Source of the DNA: Sipunculus nudus
Taxonomy: Eukaryota; Annelida; Sipuncula; Golfingiida; Sipunculidae
DNA: 64,000 nucleotides
NCBI GenBank assembly: GCA_026874595.1
Contig: CM049312.1
Coordinates: 63,332,929-63,396,928 of the forward strand
Direction of reading: 5' to 3'
A program made the position numbers and the translations under genes. The notes beneath the pieces were generated by a model. It was not told where the DNA came from. It saw nothing but the letters and a program-made list of their open reading frames with translations, and did no database searches. The first letter of the stretch is position 1, and every line of letters begins with the position of its first letter. Shown here piece after piece: positions 13,901 to 26,469 of the stretch.

Positions 13901-16266
13901 AATTGACAATAATATCTCGTACTTTTTAATTCGATTTTCAAACACCACTCACCAAAATATTAACATCCGTAAAGCTGTTTAAATTCGATAGTGCTTTGGA
14001 ATTATTTATTATTTAAGTATCATATAATGCTAACTTTCAATGTCAGAAACAGAATAATAAAGGCGTTTCACATGTATAATACTGTTATATGATTAAATAT
14101 CATGAAACTCAGGGAGAAAATTGCCAATATTTAAGAAAATCAAACAATCATAGTTTGCTGCAAGTAAATCTTCTTACATGCTGATTAAAGAAAGTAGTCT
14201 TGGCAGGAATGGGTTAATAACTTCTGATTTATCGTCTCATTTTATCATATTTAATGTACGCAACATGTCAGAAGTAAAACCTGACAGCTTTTTATACAGT
14301 CAGCTGGGCCACGGTTGTAAGAAATGGATCCGTCTTTACAAGGGGTTTATCTACAGAGGTTGTGTCTTTACGCTAGTGGATTCACTTCTACAGCGTATAT
14401 GCGGTATAAAAGTAAAGGACCTATAACCTGATAACTTCAAAGGCTCTAAAGGTTAGCGAACACTGAACGAGATTTTGTTTTATCACATCTGGGACGTGTG
14501 TTCTGCATGCAAACCACGTGGAATCTACAACTATTCACCAAGGGCTTCTTTGGACCACAGCATTGTCGTAAACTGCGGTTTAAATATTCATTAAGCTTTT
14601 ATGAGAGTTATTTTACGGGTTTCAGATAAGACTGTACTTTCGGTTCAAAGGAGAAAAAAATGAAAGTAGCTCTCCAGGGATTTCCCATCTCCCTTATTAA
14701 GGATATCATGGAAAACGCTATGTCTTAGAGCTCAGCGTTAACAAGTCACCGAATCATTGGGGCAACTTATAGAAAGGAACGTTCATGTAACATAAAAAAA
14801 CTCTTCTTTATTAGACAAAGGTGTATTGGCTTCCTCGGTGAATTCACTTCCGGTCTATTTGGCACTGCATGAAAAGGATGGACTAAAACCGATTACAAAA
14901 TATATTTTTCTTTGTAATATTCCGGTTCAATTTCAGGAGACCTTTTTTATGAACTATATGTAACCTAATCTTAATGAACGGTAACTTCTTCAGAATATTT
15001 TTTCCGATAATGCGATCGGTGCTTACGGACTACGTATACGGATTACGTACATATAGAAACTTGCTGTATGAATAATGTACGATAGGTACACTCTGAAGCA
15101 AGTGTTATTAAACTCAGTTAAATAAGTGATGACAATGCTCTCGGTATCAGATAGTGGCGTTTGCTATAAATTTTGACAGATAACTATAATAACATGTCAC
15201 AGAAAGGCACATGGTGTGCCTATACAGCAGTAGCACTGTGTAATCACATACAAAATAAACCGGCTGCGGAACAAGTACGTCCCAGACGTTTCCATTTTTT
15301 CGGTGTATTCAATATCTCTTTCACACATTTATTATGTAAAACGAACTGCCGCATTGTTGAACAAACCTGAAATGTACAATGCAGATGTATTCGAAGATCT
15401 TTCATTTGATCGAGTTTCCAACTTCCGGATAGCTTGGCTTTGGGATGAGGATAACAGCGTTTATGTAATTGAAGAAATGTTTAAAATGACGCTGGGCTGG
15501 GGAAGCTTGTTCTTTAATAGGAAGTTTAATTGACCGGGGTTCAAGACAGCGGAACAATCTGAGGGGTTACGGCCTTTCAAGGGTCCAGTCTGGAGCATGT
15601 TAAATCAGACGGATTACTTCTTCTGAGGTCAATTCAAAATTCCCTCGCTGAAAGTGGAACTGTCCAAACTTTGATTTACTTACGCGAATGATACTCCAAA
15701 ACTAAATAATAATAAATAATAATAGCTACATAATAATCTGTGTTTATAATAAAATACATTATACAATATGAATATATGTGTACATAATTATAATAAAAAG
15801 ACAAAATACTGAAACAGCTCTTCCATTTGTATGCAAGTTGATTTTATTTTTCAATAGTATTTATATGAAAGAAATGTGGCATTAAGAGACCATGTAATGA
15901 TTTCTTCGAAAGTTAAAAACCAACAGGAAGCAATATTGAGAACTTTTTGATATCTCCAAAAGATTCATACAATATAGAAGCGAAGATTTAGTGGAAGAAT
16001 TTTTTGTTGGCTTAAGTGAAGCAAAGAAGCAAACCTGTTGGAATATGGAAACGAAATGAGAAATTATTTATAATCGCACAAATAAAATCTGAAATTTAAA
16101 TATTAAAGTCGATTAATGCTTAAACATTAACAACGATCATGCTTGAAAAGGACCGTGTAATATAAAAAAAGTAGGTAAAATAAATAAACAAGAGGCATAT
16201 AATACACTTACAGTAACATGAAAATCTTTACAACCATACCTAATACCTATTTGTAAAAGCAAGCGA

Positions 16267-16269
<3 letters not shown>

Positions 16270-16303
<34 letters not shown>
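16270..16303. repeat. (TA)n microsatellite
   Basis: Perfect TA run in duplication copy 2, with no counterpart in copy 1. Confidence 0.9.
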
Positions 16304-16304
<1 letters not shown>

Positions 16305-18130
16305 GTGATAAAAGGTGTACACATTATTTAGCAAAATTGTCACATGAAACAGCAACGTCAGTAATGTGGACCAATCACATGTAATATTTACTTTCAGCCT
16401 TATCGAAGTAAGGTAGGGGAGGGCATTGTAACACTTACAATGAAACAAATCATTGATCACATAATTCTATAATATTTCACGCTTGCTTTTAATTTTGAAA
16501 ATACTACCAGAAAAATGGGATGAGCTCTAGACTAATGTTGCTTTTCAGAAAAGGTGATGACAAAAAGGCACAGATTGACGTTACTGCACTTAAACTACCT
16601 TTCCACTTCATCTATAATCCAAGGGCCTGCCATCCCTGACATGTCAATATTTTACCTTGTACAAGGGTGTCATCGTCTTTTAAATAAACAACTCAAAAGA
16701 GGAAGGACGCTTAGTCGACACGACACAGGATCATCAATAAATACAAAAATTATACAGAACTGCCTTGTGGGATGTTAACCACAATTTATCACTCAAAGAC
16801 ATGTGCCTCCACCTAAACCTGAAACAAGGACTTCTTTCTCGATAAAACATTACAATGCCAACTATGGTAATACCATACAGGGTCCTCAGAGTCACGAGGT
16901 CGTTTGTTATCATCTCGTAACTCAATAATTGTCTTACATTGTAGGTTGGTGCACAATCTTTCCATTACTCAAAAAGCATTGTTTCCGAGATCACACACGG
17001 CCCAGTCAGAGAACAATGATCTAAAACACCCCACTGTTATCGATGTATTCTTGTTGTGCGGTTTTTCATTCAAAAGTAACCAGGCTGTCAGTTGGTATTA
17101 ATACTTTCTACAGGCAAATCGGCTTGTATAGGTGTGGTGTCCCAGGTTGAAAATTGCTATCAGAGATTAGTTCTGAAGAAATAATATTTCCTTTACATGA
17201 TGGTGATATAGTCCCTAGTTAACAGGCTGCATACAGTTCATTGGTATTTCCTTGAAAAATACACAGGAGAAAAAACAGTTGAATTTAGCTCATTCGTGTA
17301 AGGCTCTAATAAAGTTTAAGGTACGGATTTTATAGTCTGGAATCAATGATGACTTCGATATATCACCATTGTCGTTTTAGCATGTTCAATTTTTATAGCT
17401 TTTTCAGACCCTCGGGGGGAACACACAACCCAATCATCCCTAAGAGACCTCTTACGCGGGTTTCGTTCTCCATTTGCCTGACGCCTATGACTATTGTACC
17501 CGTTAATCCCTGGGTGGAAATGTCTAACCGTTGTGACAAAGAATCTGGTCAGCAGTGTTAGCACTAAAGGTAATCAGATAGGGTGACGAACCAAGATCTA
17601 ACCGTTTTGCCGATTCGCTCCAGCTGAGATCCTGCCTAACAGCATGGTTATTAAATTTTAAATATTAAATTCATTACAAAAAAATTCTTATATAATATTT
17701 TGTGAATCCTTAATGCTTGTGACCAATATCTGACGTTTCAATGAAGTATAAAACCGACACTTTAAAATAACTAAGCTTGCACTTAGTAGTACAATTTTAA
17801 TCGGCTTGTATATTACTATTTTGATAATTTCGGCTGATTTAAAATAAATTCTTTGAAGACTCCCGTTTACATGTTAGTAAGCTCCGGTCAGCGGATGAAA
17901 CGTGTATTCAAGGACCCCAGGAAAACGGCATATTTCAAGTTACACCAAATAAAAAAAAAAGAATTTACCTTAACACGAGCGCTTTATTTTAACGGGGAAT
18001 ATGAATTTTCTTACATTTTAGTAAAATACTTCAGGACTTAAATAAAAGCTAGCGTTTATGCTTTCATTAAATTTTGAATCTGATCTTTTTTCGTAAGCTG
18101 GTAGTCGAATACCCCTGCAGTATTTCTTTG

Positions 18131-18752
18131 CCCAAAACAAAAACTGGACATGAATACTTGCTGACAATTATGTACGCCTCTACCAGGTTCCCTGAAGCAA
18201 TGCCATTGCGCAAAATTAAGGCCAAAAGTGTTGTCAAGGCTCTGACCTAGTTTTCTACAATTTTTGGATTACCGAGATCCGTCCAGTCTGACCAAGGGTC
18301 TAATTTTATGTCTAGCTTATTCCAGCAAGTTATACTTGAGCTGGGTATAAAACAGTACAGCTCTTCGCCATACCATCCTGAAAGTCGGGGCGCCCTCGAG
18401 CGTTTTCGTCGGCATTAAAAAACATGATTAGGACCTATTGCTATGACACACAGAATGAGTGGGATGAAGAAATCAACCTATTGCTGTTTGCTGTCAGAGA
18501 ATCCTTTCAAGAGTCCCTGGGTTTCAGTCCCTTTGAACTAGTTTTTGGACACTCAGTCCGATGTCCATTGAATCTGCTTAAAGAAAAACTCTTGTGTTAA
18601 AATTCTGATTCTCTTAGTTTATTGGAGTATGTCTCAGACTTCCGCACTAAACTACACAAAGCTTGTGAGATTGCAAAGTCAAATCTAAAATTTGCAAAAA
18701 GTAAAATAAAAAAAAAGTATGACAAGCACACTGTAACCAGATGTGCTTAACA
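18131..18752 (+). pseudogene. Ty3/gypsy (Gmr1-like) integrase core, broken
   Basis: Translation from about 18,146 gives a retroelement integrase core: EYLLTIMYASTRFPEA, then QSDQGSNF, then PYHPES-GALERF. Integrase joins reverse-transcribed element DNA to the host chromosome. The second catalytic Asp (in SDQG) and the Glu (in LERF) are 35 residues apart, as in D,D35E integrases. The first Asp and the N-terminal zinc finger are missing because the element is truncated at 18,131. The frame is broken by a stop at 18,248-18,250, a frameshift near 18,415-18,425 and a stop near 18,598. A C-terminal part containing EEINLLLFAVRES follows, then a Lys-rich tail. Integrase lies upstream of the RT on the same strand. 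This is the copia-like order known in Gmr1-type Ty3/gypsy elements and not in ordinary gypsy elements. Confidence 0.88.
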
Positions 18753-19275
18753 ACCTTGATGCCAATCTGTCACACCTTACCGCACAACAATAACAAGACC
18801 TCAAGAACCTGCTGCGGAATTATGAACATTTGTTAAGTGACATTCCAACGCGAACTAACAAATTGTGCCATGGCGTCGATGTTGTCGAGGCAACCGCAGT
18901 CAAGCAGCATCCTAAAAGACTAAATCCAGAAAAGCAAAAGTATCTACAAAATGAGGTTCAATATTTGCTGGACAATGATTTTATTGAACCTAGTAACAGT
19001 AACTGGAGTTCACCTTTATTTTTGTGCCAAAACCCGATGGAAGTTACCGTATGTGCACAGATTATCGAAAACTGAACTCTGTCACTAAGACTGACACGTT
19101 CCCGATTCAGAGGATCGATGATTGTATTGATAGAGTCGGTAGCTCAAGATATGTCTCCAAGTTTGACTTGCTAAAAGGATTCTGGCTGACAGAACGAGCG
19201 AAAGAAATGTCCGCATTTGTGACGCCGCAAGGACTGTACCAGTATAAAGTTATGCCGTTTGAACTCGCCAGCGGA
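18752..19275 (+). pseudogene. Ty3/gypsy reverse transcriptase, N-terminal half only
   Basis: Follows the integrase on the same strand. It shows the RT entry region (DIPTRTNKLCHGVDVVEA, then EVQYLLDNDFIEPSNS-WSSP), then PKPDGSYRMCTDYRKLNS and SRYVSKFDLLKGFW, which holds the first catalytic Asp. It ends at QGLYQYKVMPFE. The rest of the palm, including the YxDD box, the thumb and the connection, is deleted: the sequence jumps to the RNase H leader around 19,262-19,300. There is an in-frame stop near 18,789 and a frameshift near 19,020-19,030. The protein cannot be active. Confidence 0.9.
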
Positions 19276-19709
19276 ATTCGAAAGCAACTCTGCAAAGCTC
19301 ACCAGTTTTGGTAGCTCCAGACTTTTCTGTACCTTTTAAGTTAGCTGTAGATGCCAGTGATACTGCTGCTGGTACTGTGTTGTTACAAGAAGGCAATGAT
19401 GGCATAGGTCATCCAATTTGTTATTTCTCAAGAAAGTTTAATGCAAACCAGAAAAATTACTCCACTATTGAAAAAGAATGTTTGGCTTTGATTCTGACAT
19501 TGCAACATTTTTAAGTTTATGTTAATTCATCAGTCAAGCCTATCGTTGTCTTCGTTGATCACAATCCCCTCACGTTCATGAACAAGTTAGAGTCTAAATA
19601 TCAAAGATTGTTGAGATTTAGTTTGTTCTGACAGGATTATAACCTTAAAATCAAATACATTAAAGGGAAGGACAATGTACTTGCTGATTGCTTGTCGAGA
19701 TGTTTATGA
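19276..19709 (+). pseudogene. Ty3/gypsy RNase H domain, broken
   Basis: The RNase H domain would degrade the RNA strand of the RNA-DNA hybrid. It begins with a short leader (SPVLVAPDFS), then FKLAVDASD (first Asp), YSTIEKECLAL (Glu), VVFVDHNPLTF (Asp), and ends KGKDNVLADCLSR (last Asp). The catalytic set is thus readable. A stop lies after LTLQHF (near 19,513) and another near 19,630, so no full-length product is possible. It is the last pol domain: a stop follows at 19,707, then short repeats, a polypurine tract and the LTR. Confidence 0.9.
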
Positions 19710-19771
19710 AATTTTGTAAATGAGATGTTTATGTAATGTTGTAAATAAGATGTTCTTGAGATATTGTAAAG
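19697..19771 (+). repeat. Three 25-bp tandem repeats at the end of pol
   Basis: Three near-identical 25-bp units (19,697-19,721, 19,722-19,746, 19,747-19,771), each starting with a form of GAGATGTTTATG and ending TTGTAAA. The first unit includes the pol stop codon. This is probably a local duplication inside the element's 3' untranslated region. Confidence 0.75.
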
Positions 19772-19830
19772 ATTAAGTGATTGTGATCGCAAAAAGAAAG
19801 TTTTCCGAGAAAACTTTCTATTTTTCTTAC

Positions 19831-20646
19831 AGGAGGGGGAGTGTTACAGATATCTGTGTACAGGGATGTTCCATGTGTTGTTGACATTTGGTTCGTGTAG
19901 CACGCATAGCTCGTTGCTATGACTGCATCGCCTGGCCGAGCAGGGCCGGCCCACGTGTAAACCATGACATGTGGAGACACGGCGTTCTTGTTCTAGATGT
20001 TATCTGTAACGCCTGTGTACTGTGTATTATGTATTGTTCTTTAGATTGTTCGGGAAATGGAAAGTTCTCGGCTTGAGATGAGAAGCTATAAATAGGGGGC
20101 TGTGTTTTAGAGCGGGTAGAGAGGAGAGAAATATTCCAGCGGACACAGAAGCGTGTAAGTTAGTTGTAGACCTTTTCCGATAAGTGCGGCAATTATAGAT
20201 TTTCTTCTAAATTTGTGACGGATCTTATATAGTTTTTAGTTTGCTTTCGGGATTACAACGTATTGATTTTGTGAATGAACTGGACTGTGATCCTCTGAGA
20301 AGATTTATGCGAACTGTTTATCTGGGTTGTATGTTATTAAGGACTTGTTATCGCTGTGACAGTGGTGGTATCCAGGTACTGTACACTTTATATTTATATA
20401 CTTGTATTGATTTGCTGTTTTAATGTTGTTATACTGAGTAATTATATTGATTTAGTGTATTGTAATGTTAGGATAGTTTTACGAATACAATTATAATTAT
20501 TTGTTAACAAAAAAACACTGACTTCTTTATTCATTCCCCTAGACATTTCACGCTGCCAAGTGTTACAGAATCTGATTTTTTTATCTCCATTACAAAATTT
20601 ATGTTCGTCTAGACTACGTGATCTGTTGATATTAGGTTCCGTAACA
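19831..20646 (+). mobile_element. Polypurine tract and 3' LTR of the gypsy remnant
   Basis: A purine tract (AGGAGGGGGAG, 19,831-19,841) directly precedes TGTTACAG at 19,842. This is the arrangement expected at the 3' LTR of a retrotransposon, where the tract primes plus-strand DNA. I place the end at GTAACA (20,641-20,646), which gives an LTR of about 805 bp with TGTTAC...GTAACA inverted ends. A TATA box (TATAAATA) lies at 20,087-20,094, so transcription would start roughly 25-30 bp downstream. The sequence after 20,647 returns to the duplicated unit. No 5' LTR, primer-binding site, gag or protease is visible, so this is a 5'-truncated copy. The exact 3' end rests on the inverted terminal motif only. 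Confidence 0.78.
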
Positions 20647-21716
20647 GTTATGCATACACACAATGCATGGCATCAGCATCAGGGGTGGTAATATAAAAGA
20701 CATGGATGGACAGACCGATTAAAACAGTTTTTTTTCTATCTCCCTCCTGGCGTGCATGGACTGGGCGAGCCCTGGCCTGGTGCCCCTCAATCTGCTAAAA
20801 CCATTTTGTGTGATATGAATGAGTGTGATGGGGCGTCATGCCTCTTATTCTATAGCTCTATATGGCACAGGACTGGTCGTTAAACCCGCGAAAAGTCATA
20901 TTACAACGACAGGCCCGGACCAACACAGCTAATTGGACAATATCTGGGCCAAACATTACAGGTTTTTTTATTCTGTCGTCTCTTTTCTGGTGTTTCCTCT
21001 CGGTTAGGAGTGGGCATCTTCTGAGGAGAGATGTCTAATTAAAAATAAAAAAAAAAAATTTAAAAATTCTTAAGATGGTCTCAGTGGGACACGGAAGGAG
21101 AAAAAAAAAAGATTCCTGATAATGAACTATTGTATGATTTTGGTCTCTTTTGTTGTTCTATTTATCTTGTTCCATTAGTTACGAGTTTTTTCTATTAGAT
21201 CTTCTCGAGGAATTCTGAAACTATCTTTCTGCAAAAGCTAGCGATCAGTGGATCCCCTCTCCCGTATCGCCCGTATCCGAAAGATAATAGGACAAAGACT
21301 GCGACCTGGACAATAAAGGTAAAAATAAATATGAAATAAAAAATGCCACCTCTGATTATTACTCTCACTAAAGGTAGGCATTTAACAAATGGACCGTTTT
21401 AGAAACCCATAAAAACTGTAGAGCATCAAAACATACTGACATTAGTGTCTGTTTTATGAATGTCTGATGAGGTTTTTCTTTTTTATTTGATGCGACAAGA
21501 AAATATTCCTATGTCGGCCTGAGACAGATAGAGAGAGAGAGTTTGGTGGGTAGTGAGCAAAGGATAATACGGGATAACGCTTTTTAGCCACGCCCAAAAT
21601 ATAGAACATTACAAAAGGATAAGGACTCTCTTATGACATATTATTGTGACAATACAAAGTGCCCTTTTCTTTTAAATATAAAAACTAAAATTTAGTAATA
21701 GCCATGCATAACAGGC

Positions 21717-21870
21717 TTCTGTGGGTCAGGAAAGAGCACAGGACTCAAAGCCGGGAGACCGAATTTTCATGGTCGTCCCCTCCAAGGATGAGCGCTTTGC
21801 AGGCTTAATTGACGGACTGACACGGTGATCACTATAAAAGCGGTGCTCTAAAATCTTAAAGCGTAAAGAG
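21717..21870 (+). mobile_element. tRNA-derived SINE, family A, decayed
   Basis: Starts with a tRNA-like head (GCTTCTGTGG, GAGCACAGGACTCAAAGCC) and continues into a body shared with the minus-strand copy at 41,580-41,707 (GCGCT.TGCAGGCTTAAT). Its B box is mutated. The body suggests a family independent of the local duplication, because copies 1, 2 and 4 lack it here. Confidence 0.6.
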
Positions 21871-22003
21871 GGTACAGATACACTGGAGAGCTCGTGCGCT
21901 GTGGTTTTGGAATGTTAACAGGCAGGCACACGCGGAGCAGAAAACAAGACGGCCTTGACATTAAATAATCCACATTTGTTGTCATCACTCAAGTTCTGCC
22001 TAC

Positions 22004-22076
22004 CAGTGGCGTCATTTTTTCTTCAAGGGTGGGGGGATGACTTTGTATATATACACACATTCACATATATGCACAA

Positions 22077-22148
<72 letters not shown>

Positions 22149-22177
22149 TTTCAGAGTCTCTGATTGACATATTCAAC

Positions 22178-22247
<70 letters not shown>

Positions 22248-22510
22248 CTAAATCAAATTTCAAATAAAATTATAATGTTTTAGAAAATATGTTATTTTTT
22301 TAATTATAAGCAAGGTTAAGATATAACATTTTTTAGTAAATGAATCCAAAGTCTTTAATTCTATTTATTATTATATTTCATTTGCAATTTTATTATATTA
22401 TTCTCTGAAATGTGTGTGTGTGTGTGGGGGGGGGGATTTTACATTGACCATCCCCTTCGCCAAAACGTGGGGGGTATATATCCTCACCCCCCCCCCCATA
22501 TTGACGCCCC
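22004..22510. mobile_element. hAT-like MITE containing (TA)n tracts
   Basis: Left end CAGTGGCGTCA; the right end contains TGACGCC in inverted orientation next to G/C homopolymers. It interrupts duplication copy 3. The interior is two long (TA)n tracts (22,083-22,143 and 22,178-22,248), a (TG)n-G run near 22,410-22,435 and AT-rich filler. The flanks give only a weak 8-bp duplication (about 6 of 8), so the boundaries are provisional. Confidence 0.5.
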
Positions 22511-25500
22511 TTCTACCAGCGACTGTTCCTCTTTTAACAACCTCTCACACGGCATGCATGGAAGGCATAACTTGCACTGCACAGGGGGGGGGGGGGATAC
22601 GTCTAGCACGATTAAAAAACCCCCTAAGAAAAAGAAGAAAGTTAATGATACACCCCTTGCCCTTAATTGCCAGTTGCAACCATCTCGCATTACTAATATA
22701 TTTGTGGAAATAATTTTTTTTTTCAACGTTGTGCATGGCTGTCCATCTGACAATAAATATCAAGATTTACATGACGGAAAATAAATATATAAGTACAAAA
22801 TGAAAACCCGATACAGTTAATGACATTTAAATTTTATCATAAAAAATATGAGAAATAAAGGGTGGCTCCTTTCTTAAAGGTTGTTTAATACAGAGCAACT
22901 GTTCGATTTTCTGTAAAATGTACAATTGTCAACAATATCTCGTACTTTTTAATTCAGTAAATTCGATTATCAAACACCACTCAACAAAATATTAACATCC
23001 GTAAAGCTGTTTGAATTCTTTAGTGCTTGAGAGTTATGATTTTAAAGTGTGAAATAATGCTCCCCTTTCATGTCAAGAACAGAATAATAAAGGCTTCCCA
23101 TATGTTTAATAATGTTATTTGATTAAACATCATGCAACCCTGGAAAAATTGTAACATTTAAGAATATCAAACAATCATAGTTTGCTCCGAGTATATCTTC
23201 TTATTTGAAGATTAAACAAAGTAGTCTTGATAGGAATTGGTAAATAACTTCTGATTAATCGTCTTATTTTACCATATTATATATACGCAACATGTCAGAA
23301 GTAAAACCTGACAGCTTTGATCAGACAGCTGGGCCACGATTGCGAGTAATGGATCCGTCTAAACAAGGGGTTTATCTCCCGAGGTTGTGTCTTTACGGTA
23401 ATGGATTCACTTCTACAGCGTCTGTACGGTATAGTCGTTAGGGACGTATAACCTGCGAACTTCAAACGCTCTGAAGATTAACGAACACTGAAAGAGATTT
23501 TGTTTTATCGCATCTGTGAGACGTGTTCTGCATGCAAACCACGTGAAATCTTCAGCTATTCAACAAGGGCATTGTCATCTACTGCGTTTCATTATTTATT
23601 AAGCTTTTATGAGAGTTATTATAAGGTTTTCAGATCAGGTTGTACCTTCGGTTCAAAGGAGAATAAATCCGGGTCTCAGATAATGGCTGACGTGAAAACC
23701 TAGGAAAACACATGAACATTGTATGTTAAAAACCTGATAAAATAGTATTTTTTAATTATTTTTCCAAACAGATAGACTTTTATGATTCGGTATTCCAATT
23801 TTGTTTCGATCCCCATTTTCCTTGTTTTCAGTTGTATACTGACTGGCAATGCTCCACGACAATAAACCCCGGCATCCCCTCCCCCCCCCCCCCCATCCCG
23901 AAGGCCATCTGCGGTAATTGTCTCCGAATATTATTGTCTCGAGTGGGATACTGTCCTGTCCAAGGAGTAACGGGGGTTGGGGTATTTTTAATGGTATTTG
24001 TCCGATTGCCATACAGAAAAATAAATATTTCCGGTTTTGAGTTTTTTAAAGTTTCTAACACGTTTTTGGCATGTGATTTGATGATTACCAGTTATAAAAC
24101 ATTATAACATCTTCTAAACGTTTCATTAAAGAAATTCTCATGGAAATGTTTAATCGAGAATTTTTCATATTTCAGAGAATGAAAGCATGACCCTAAATGA
24201 CGTCAGATGAATTGCTTTACAGTACGGTTTCCAGAGGCTGCAGTATATCCACAGTTAACGTCTAGAATACTCAATATATGAAAGATATTTGGGAACAGGA
24301 AAAGATTTTGGACACAAAATGTATCCCTGATATTTGCATACATTAGGTGATAGAGAAGGATGGAATAATTCCCCTTCTATTACAAGAAAAACTGAGAACC
24401 AAACGCATCAATCTTCACAGAGAAAACCAGATAAACGCGACTGTTATAAAACGACGCATAGCCTAAGGGAGCAATCTCATATCCATTTAACCGATTTTAC
24501 GGATTTTTTTTTTCAAATTAGGATATCACAAATAAGGGGGAGAACCAATTATATAAATGTATGTCCGTAAGCTAACTAAAAAAAATCTTCAGAGATTTCA
24601 CGTAGCATTGGCATTTTTTTACTGATTCTTTTATCGCCTTAACAGTCGTGAACACAGATGACAATGACGTCACTCTTATGTAAAGAGCATGATAAAATAC
24701 ATACGACTCCGTCAACGCTGTAAATAACGTTGTTATATAAGTGTTGTTCATTAACACAATTCAAAGCATCAGCATCAAGGGTGGTAATATAAAAGACAAA
24801 TACACACACACACACGCACACATATATATGTACTTAAAACCAAAAATAACATTGTGACAATACAGTTTGATGTAATTTAGTATATCCTGATGTGACAAAG
24901 AGAAATAAAATATTATATAATTTAATATAATACAATAAAACATGAATAATATCAGAGTAGGTAATATAAATAAAATTACGAAACAATATAATCATGGATC
25001 GACAGACGACTTAAAACAGTATTTTTTTTCTTACGCCCTCCTGGCGTCCAGGGACCCGGCGAGCCCTGGCCCAGTGCCCTTAAGTCAGCCAATCACCATT
25101 ATGTGTGATGTGAATGGGTGTGATGGGGCGTCATGCTTTCCATCCCATAGTTCTTTACTGCTGAGGACTGGTCGTTAAACCGGCGTAAAGTCATATTACA
25201 CTGACAGGCCTGGACCAACACGGCTAATTGGACAATATCTGGGCCAAACATTGCAGGGTTTTTATTCTGTCGTCTCTTTTTTGGTGCGTCCTCTCGGTTA
25301 GGAGTGGACATCTTCTTAAGAGGGAGGTCTGAAATTAAAAAAAAATCTGAAGATGGTCTCAATGGGACATGGAAGGAGAAAAATAAGAGATGAATCATAA
25401 TGATCTATTGTATTATTTTGGTCTCCTTTTTTTTATCTTGTTCCATTAGTTACAAGAATTATCCATTAAGAACGCGAGGAATTCTGTAACTAACTTTTTG

Positions 25501-25778
25501 CAGCAGCTGACGATCAAGACCCCTCCACCCTGTTTCGCCTATTACCAAAAGATAATAGGTAAAAAAGACTATGCAGCGTACGATCAAGGTAAAAATTAAT
25601 ATCAAAAGAAAAAAAAATGCCACCTCTCACTATTACTCTGACCAAAGGTAAGATTTTAACAGATAGACCGTTTTTGAAACACATAAAACTATTCAGCATC
25701 AAAACGTACTGACATTAGTATCTGTTTTAGAATGTCTGATAAGATTTTTCTTGTTTATTTTATGCGAAACAAAAACGG

Positions 25779-25782
<4 letters not shown>

Positions 25783-25832
<50 letters not shown>
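25783..25832. repeat. (GA)n microsatellite
   Basis: Perfect AG run of about 50 bp. Together with the (CT)n run at 26,470-26,513 it could form an inverted pair about 640 bp apart. Confidence 0.9.
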
Positions 25833-25836
<4 letters not shown>

Positions 25837-26467
25837 GTTGGAAGGGGAGCCAAGTATAATGCGGGATAACGCTTTTTGGCCACACCCAAAATATAATACA
25901 TTACAGCAGGATAAAGACTGTCTTATGGCATATTATGATGTCGGTACAAAGGGCACTTTTCTTTTAAATATAAAAACTAAGATTTAGTAAGAGTCATACA
26001 TGTGGAATCAGACTGGCATGGGATCTTGAAACAGAGTGAAGATGAATAAGCATTCTGTGAAATTTTGTGATAGCTTTAGGAATTGATAATCTGAGGTCAA
26101 AATAAAGAGCATATCTTATCAACATAAGTTAAACATTGTGTTGTCCCGTATTCAGCGCAACTGGTATGAACCAAATTATATTGTTCTGATATATCGCAGA
26201 CCCACACCACTGAGGTGGACGTGTATTGACCTTAGGCATCAACGTTTGGTCTTGTATAAACGGACCTGTCTGCGGGATAACAGGGAGGTCTGGTTTTCTG
26301 CCGTATACCCGGCACTCACTGCCTCCTGAGAGTCTAAAAGTAACGATCGACAATTAGTCACTCAGGGTCACACTCGCCACAAATGTAAATTGCATTTATA
26401 TCTATCATGTGACCAATACTTAGTATCTGCCACTCGGCAAGCGGTCATGTGCACTAGGAGGTTTTCG

Positions 26468-26469
<2 letters not shown>

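Larger units (their letters stand above)
9240..18130 (+). repeat. Mosaic segmental duplication, copy 2
   Basis: Second copy of the unit. It contains one block twice: 9,550-9,980 and 12,000-12,420 both match 1,270-1,690, separated by the 9,985-11,850 section. The copy was therefore rearranged, not simply duplicated. It lacks the 5,040-5,700 block of copy 1, passing directly from the 4,650-like block to the 6,100-like block near 14,660. It contains a (GA)n tract at 10,898-10,933 and a (TA)n tract at 16,270-16,303. It is cut at about 18,131 by the junction with the gypsy remnant: sequence up to there matches 8,970-9,000 of copy 1 and then diverges abruptly. No conserved open frame is seen. Confidence 0.82.
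20647..24760 (+). repeat. Mosaic segmental duplication, copy 3 (partial)
   Basis: Third, shorter copy. It resumes immediately after the gypsy LTR and matches 3,380-4,000, 10,272-10,850 and 25,110-25,740, then 13,620-14,650 and 4,035-5,700. It carries insertions absent from the other copies: a truncated SINE (from 21,717), an hAT-like MITE (22,004-22,510) and a C-rich segment of about 160 bp at 23,797-23,955 that interrupts a block continuous at 4,870-4,900. No conserved open frame is seen. Confidence 0.8.

Noticed and set aside
22410-22784. Overlapping 124- and 99-codon frames
   Set aside because: They run through G and C homopolymers and the right end of a MITE. The composition is Pro/Gly-rich because of the repeats.
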